Source of the DNA: CANLBN01 sp050298695
GTDB lineage: Bacteria > Pseudomonadota > Gammaproteobacteria > Pseudomonadales > Cellvibrionaceae
Assembly: GCA_050298695.1 (NCBI GenBank)
Contig: JBNKUQ010000001.1
Location: 1-64,000 of the forward strand
Direction of reading: 5' to 3'
DNA: 64,000 nt
Shown: positions 61,990 through 64,000 of the stretch, in pieces
Layout of the letters: the number at the start of each line of letters is the position of its first letter
Numbering within the stretch: position 1 is the stretch's first letter
Translations under genes and position numbers: made by a program
Notes under the pieces: model-generated
Told to the model about the DNA's origin: nothing
The model's database searches: none
What the model saw: the letters and a program-made list of their open reading frames with translations, nothing else

Positions 61990-62256
61990 TTAGCGCCCTT
62001 TTGACTTTTTACTTTTTTGATTGTTACTTGAACCGGAATCGCTGATCGAAATCGTACGAACTTGACCATTAGGTAGTAGTACTTTGACGCGATATTTTCC
62101 TTCCTCTTGGGCTCTCACTTGTAGTACTTTGCCTCCCGTTGATGCGCGTGCTTGTTCGGCGGCTTCTGCGGGAGAAAGTGCATAAATATGACAACTTAAA
62201 CTCATTAGCATTAGTAAGATACCGCATGCATTAAGTTGTCGTGATCGTATTTTCAT
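61990..62256 (-). CDS. Small exported PepSY-domain protein
   Basis: 88 residues. The signal peptide (LNACGILLMLMSLSCHIYA) is followed by a minimal PepSY-like domain: LSPAEAAEQARASTGGKVLQVRAQEEGKYRVKVLLPNGQVRTISI. The tail is Ser/Lys-rich. PepSY proteins near PhoPQ-type systems are proposed to modulate the sensor or peptidases. It lies just upstream of the response-regulator gene in the same direction and is likely cotranscribed. Confidence 0.85.
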   Translation of the reverse strand: MKIRSRQLNACGILLMLMSLSCHIYALSPAEAAEQARASTGGKVLQVRAQEEGKYRVKVLLPNGQVRTISISDSGSSNNQKSKKSKGR

Positions 62257-62384
62257 AATGTTCTCAATATTCTGTGCCAGTAACTAGCAGGTGGTTTAGA
62301 CGTGATAGCTTCTTCAGGCCGCCTCAGTTCTCTAGTCTCCGCTTTTTCTTACTGGCACAGTTTTACATATTGTTAGGCAGATCG

Positions 62385-62930
62385 CTATAGCAAGGGTTGC
62401 ACATTAACAGCAACACGAATACGTTTACCAGGATGCTCATCCATTGTGGTGTAGTAGGTGAGATTACGGTACTGGTAAGTCACATCATAACCCGTAAGTT
62501 CTTCGTGGTAAGCGTCTTTGTAGCGTGTAGAGCAGACCTTCTCTGTTTTCACTTTGTATCCACCCTGCTTGCGGCGGTCTATGTCTCGTGCAATAGAACC
62601 CCCAAGCACTGCACCGGCGAATGCCCCCACACGTTTATTACTTTTGTTGTGGCCGAGTTCATTACCAATAGCACCGCCAATGAGGCTACCGACAATAATG
62701 GCCGTGGTAGAGTCACGTTTATCTTTAATTAGCCGTTCTTCATAGTGACATTCTTGGTAGGGTTCAGAGTAACTAACCGTTTCATAGATGGGCGAGACAT
62801 TAATGACTCTGGCATAATCCATTTGTGTTTGATTGTGGCGGTGTTTTGAGGGTTCCGCTTCTATAATGGGCGCCATTATTAAGCTGGTTGTTGTCACTAT
62901 AGCGAGTGTAGATTTAAGAAGAGTGTTCAT
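62385..62930 (-). CDS. Glycine-zipper outer-membrane-type protein
   Basis: The Met at 62930, with AGGAGCAG upstream, gives MNTLLKSTLAIVTTTSLIMAPIIEA, a clear signal peptide; a Met at 62972 would put about 14 extra residues in front. About 180 residues. The middle holds a double glycine zipper (TTAIIVGSLIGGAIGNELGHNK and VGAFAGAVLGGSIARDIDR), as in SlyB-type and 17-kDa surface antigens. Two Cys flank it (QECHYEERL and KVCSTRYKD), which may pair. The C-terminal region is rich in Tyr. There is no lipobox, so it is soluble periplasmic or outer-membrane associated. Confidence 0.85.
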   Translation of the reverse strand: MNTLLKSTLAIVTTTSLIMAPIIEAEPSKHRHNQTQMDYARVINVSPIYETVSYSEPYQECHYEERLIKDKRDSTTAIIVGSLIGGAIGNELGHNKSNKRVGAFAGAVLGGSIARDIDRRKQGGYKVKTEKVCSTRYKDAYHEELTGYDVTYQYRNLTYYTTMDEHPGKRIRVAVNVQPLL

Positions 62931-63166
62931 AATTCTGCTCCTGTTTGTTTGAGCTTGAAGCCAGAATAACAATCTTTAACTGAACCAATCCTGAAAGAAA
63001 AGAGTATATGTGTTTTATATGGCGTTTTTATTGGACAAAGTCGCCTGATGATAATTTTATCGAGTCTCTATAAGTATTTGACTGGTATAGCTTTGTAGTC
63101 TAAGTTGTCAGGACTAACTTAAAAATATTGAAAGAAACAAAAGTTATTTAGGACCATCACCTTAAC

Positions 63167-64000
63167 ATGTCTGATAATAATACTGTGAATCCACATTCCA
63201 ACCTAACTATTTTGGTTGTGCACAGTGATTACGGCTTAAGTCAATGTCTTCAATCCATACTTTCTGCGGCGGGCTACAACAAAATTGTTTTAGTCAACCG
63301 AGCCAGAGAGGCTTTGGGAGTGCTTCGCAAACAGTCAGTTGATGCGTTAATTAGCGACATCGATTTGGATGAGTTGGATGGTTGGCGTGTTTCTCGTTTG
63401 GTGCGCTCTGGCGCCCTGCGTTGCAAAGCCTCTATTCCCATTGTTGTAACCACCTCTACTTGGTGTGAACGCATCGCTGAAGTGACCGCTCGTGAATATG
63501 GTATCAATGGTCTTGTTGCTAACGAGCAGCTGGACCTTTTGCCTGAGTTACTGGGAGAAGCACTGCAGGGTGAATTCAAGCTAACAAAGCCCAGTCTTCT
63601 GGTCGTGGAAGATGAAGAGGATACTGCCGATTTAATCAAGCGTATTCTAGGTGGGCGCTTTGATGTAGAGATTACAATGGACGGGGAGGCGGGGCTGCAA
63701 GCTTGGGTGGAACGCCAACACGACCTCGTGCTTTTAGATGTGATGCTACCCAAGCTGGAGGGGCCCGAGGTACTCACAGGTATTTTAGAGCGCAAGCCCA
63801 ATCAACCGGTTGTAATCATGACGGCTCACGCCCCTGTAGAGCAGGCTGAGGAATTGCTTATACAAGGCGCTTCTGATTTTATTTCTAAGCCTTTTCGTCC
63901 AGAGCAGCTGCGTACTGTTGCGGAAGTTGCTTTGCGACGAGACGACTACATGGTGAGCAACCAGCAGTTTGCTGATCGAGTACGATCCTTAGCTGAGCGT
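63167..64000 (+). CDS. Dual-receiver response regulator or hybrid sensor, 5' part (continues beyond the window)
   Basis: Starts at the ATG at 63167 and is open to the window end (278 residues seen). Residues 14-125 are a receiver with Asp in ALISDIDLDELDG; its expected Lys position reads GLVANEQ, so it is degenerate there. Residues about 140-260 are a complete receiver: LLVVEDEEDT, the Asp in HDLVLLDVMLPKLEG, MTAHAPV and FISKPFRP. A helical linker (QQFADRVRSLAER) begins at the end, and a PAS, histidine kinase or other output domain may follow. Confidence 0.85.
   Translation, partial: MSDNNTVNPHSNLTILVVHSDYGLSQCLQSILSAAGYNKIVLVNRAREALGVLRKQSVDALISDIDLDELDGWRVSRLVRSGALRCKASIPIVVTTSTWCERIAEVTAREYGINGLVANEQLDLLPELLGEALQGEFKLTKPSLLVVEDEEDTADLIKRILGGRFDVEITMDGEAGLQAWVERQHDLVLLDVMLPKLEGPEVLTGILERKPNQPVVIMTAHAPVEQAEELLIQGASDFISKPFRPEQLRTVAEVALRRDDYMVSNQQFADRVRSLAER

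Noticed and set aside
63274..63801. A 175-residue Ser/Arg-rich minus-strand frame
   Set aside because: It is the antisense shadow of the dual-receiver gene, with skewed composition.
1..64000. CRISPR array, prophage, integrative element, rRNA or tRNA genes
   Set aside because: No regular spacer-repeat series, phage or integrase genes, rRNA stretches or cloverleaf-type sequences were found by reading both strands.

Overview
The window is a contiguous stretch of gammaproteobacterial chromosome at roughly mid-40s % GC by eye. It carries housekeeping genes (leuS, lnt, ybeX/corC, ybeY, ybeZ, miaB, pyk, cysE, htpX, ppa, mpl, ubiX, mtgA), outer-membrane lipoproteins and several signalling proteins. 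The order leuS, lnt, ybeX, ybeY, ybeZ, miaB, DUF1820 matches, as I remember it, the order in Pseudomonas-like gammaproteobacteria. The AT-leaning composition, the many short palindromic dispersed repeats and the gene content suggest a free-living, probably marine, Cellvibrionales-type bacterium. That placement is an inference without database support. A 10-base run of N at 8176-8185 shows this is a scaffolded draft assembly.

Layout. 1-7.4 kb: the 5' part of leuS, a YdcF/ElyC-type membrane protein, a NIT-like orphan, a small exported protein, then lnt and corC. 7.4-11.1 kb: a signal-peptide protein with one c-type heme motif (split by the assembly gap), then ybeY and ybeZ. 11.2-22.8 kb: an insertion relative to the usual miaB-ybeZ junction. 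It holds a small membrane protein, the DUF3999/DUF2339 pair, a transmembrane Ser/Thr kinase with Cys-paired TPR-like repeats and an exported partner, and a soluble chemoreceptor with four tandem PAS domains. 22.9-30.8 kb: miaB, an Aer-like receptor, DUF1820, an esterase, a ROK sugar kinase, a TIGR01777 epimerase-like protein, YjdM and an outer-membrane barrel. 31-38.6 kb: a LysE exporter between inverted copies of a repeat, an aspartate aminotransferase, pyruvate kinase, an HDOD protein, an OmpA lipoprotein, a Rieske protein without a canonical start codon, htpX and a TfoX C-domain protein. 38.9-45.3 kb: an M15 carboxypeptidase, cysE, two orphans, a mini-hairpin array, and a rhodanese-ChrB/ChrA chromate module. 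45.3-53.6 kb: soluble pyrophosphatase, membrane pyrophosphatase and PPi-type phosphofructokinase lie close together, with an HD-GYP protein and a large orphan lipoprotein between. 53.8-64 kb: mpl-ubiX-RND exporter-mtgA, a TerB-like protein, a PhoP/PhoQ-type system with a PepSY protein, a glycine-zipper protein, and the start of a dual-receiver response regulator.

The points most worth a second look are these. (i) The Ser/Thr kinase has repeated TV[L/V]K motifs in its N-terminal tail and about five predicted extracytoplasmic TPR-like repeats, each with a regularly spaced cysteine pair. (ii) There is an inorganic-pyrophosphate gene neighbourhood of ppa, hppA and pfp. (iii) At least five families of short palindromic repeats are present, one of them (42.87-43.08 kb) a string of consecutive mini-hairpins. 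(iv) The Rieske gene has a conserved N-terminus that runs upstream of any ATG/GTG/TTG and contains a perfect 12-bp hairpin. I see no CRISPR array, prophage, integrase, transposase, rRNA or tRNA gene.
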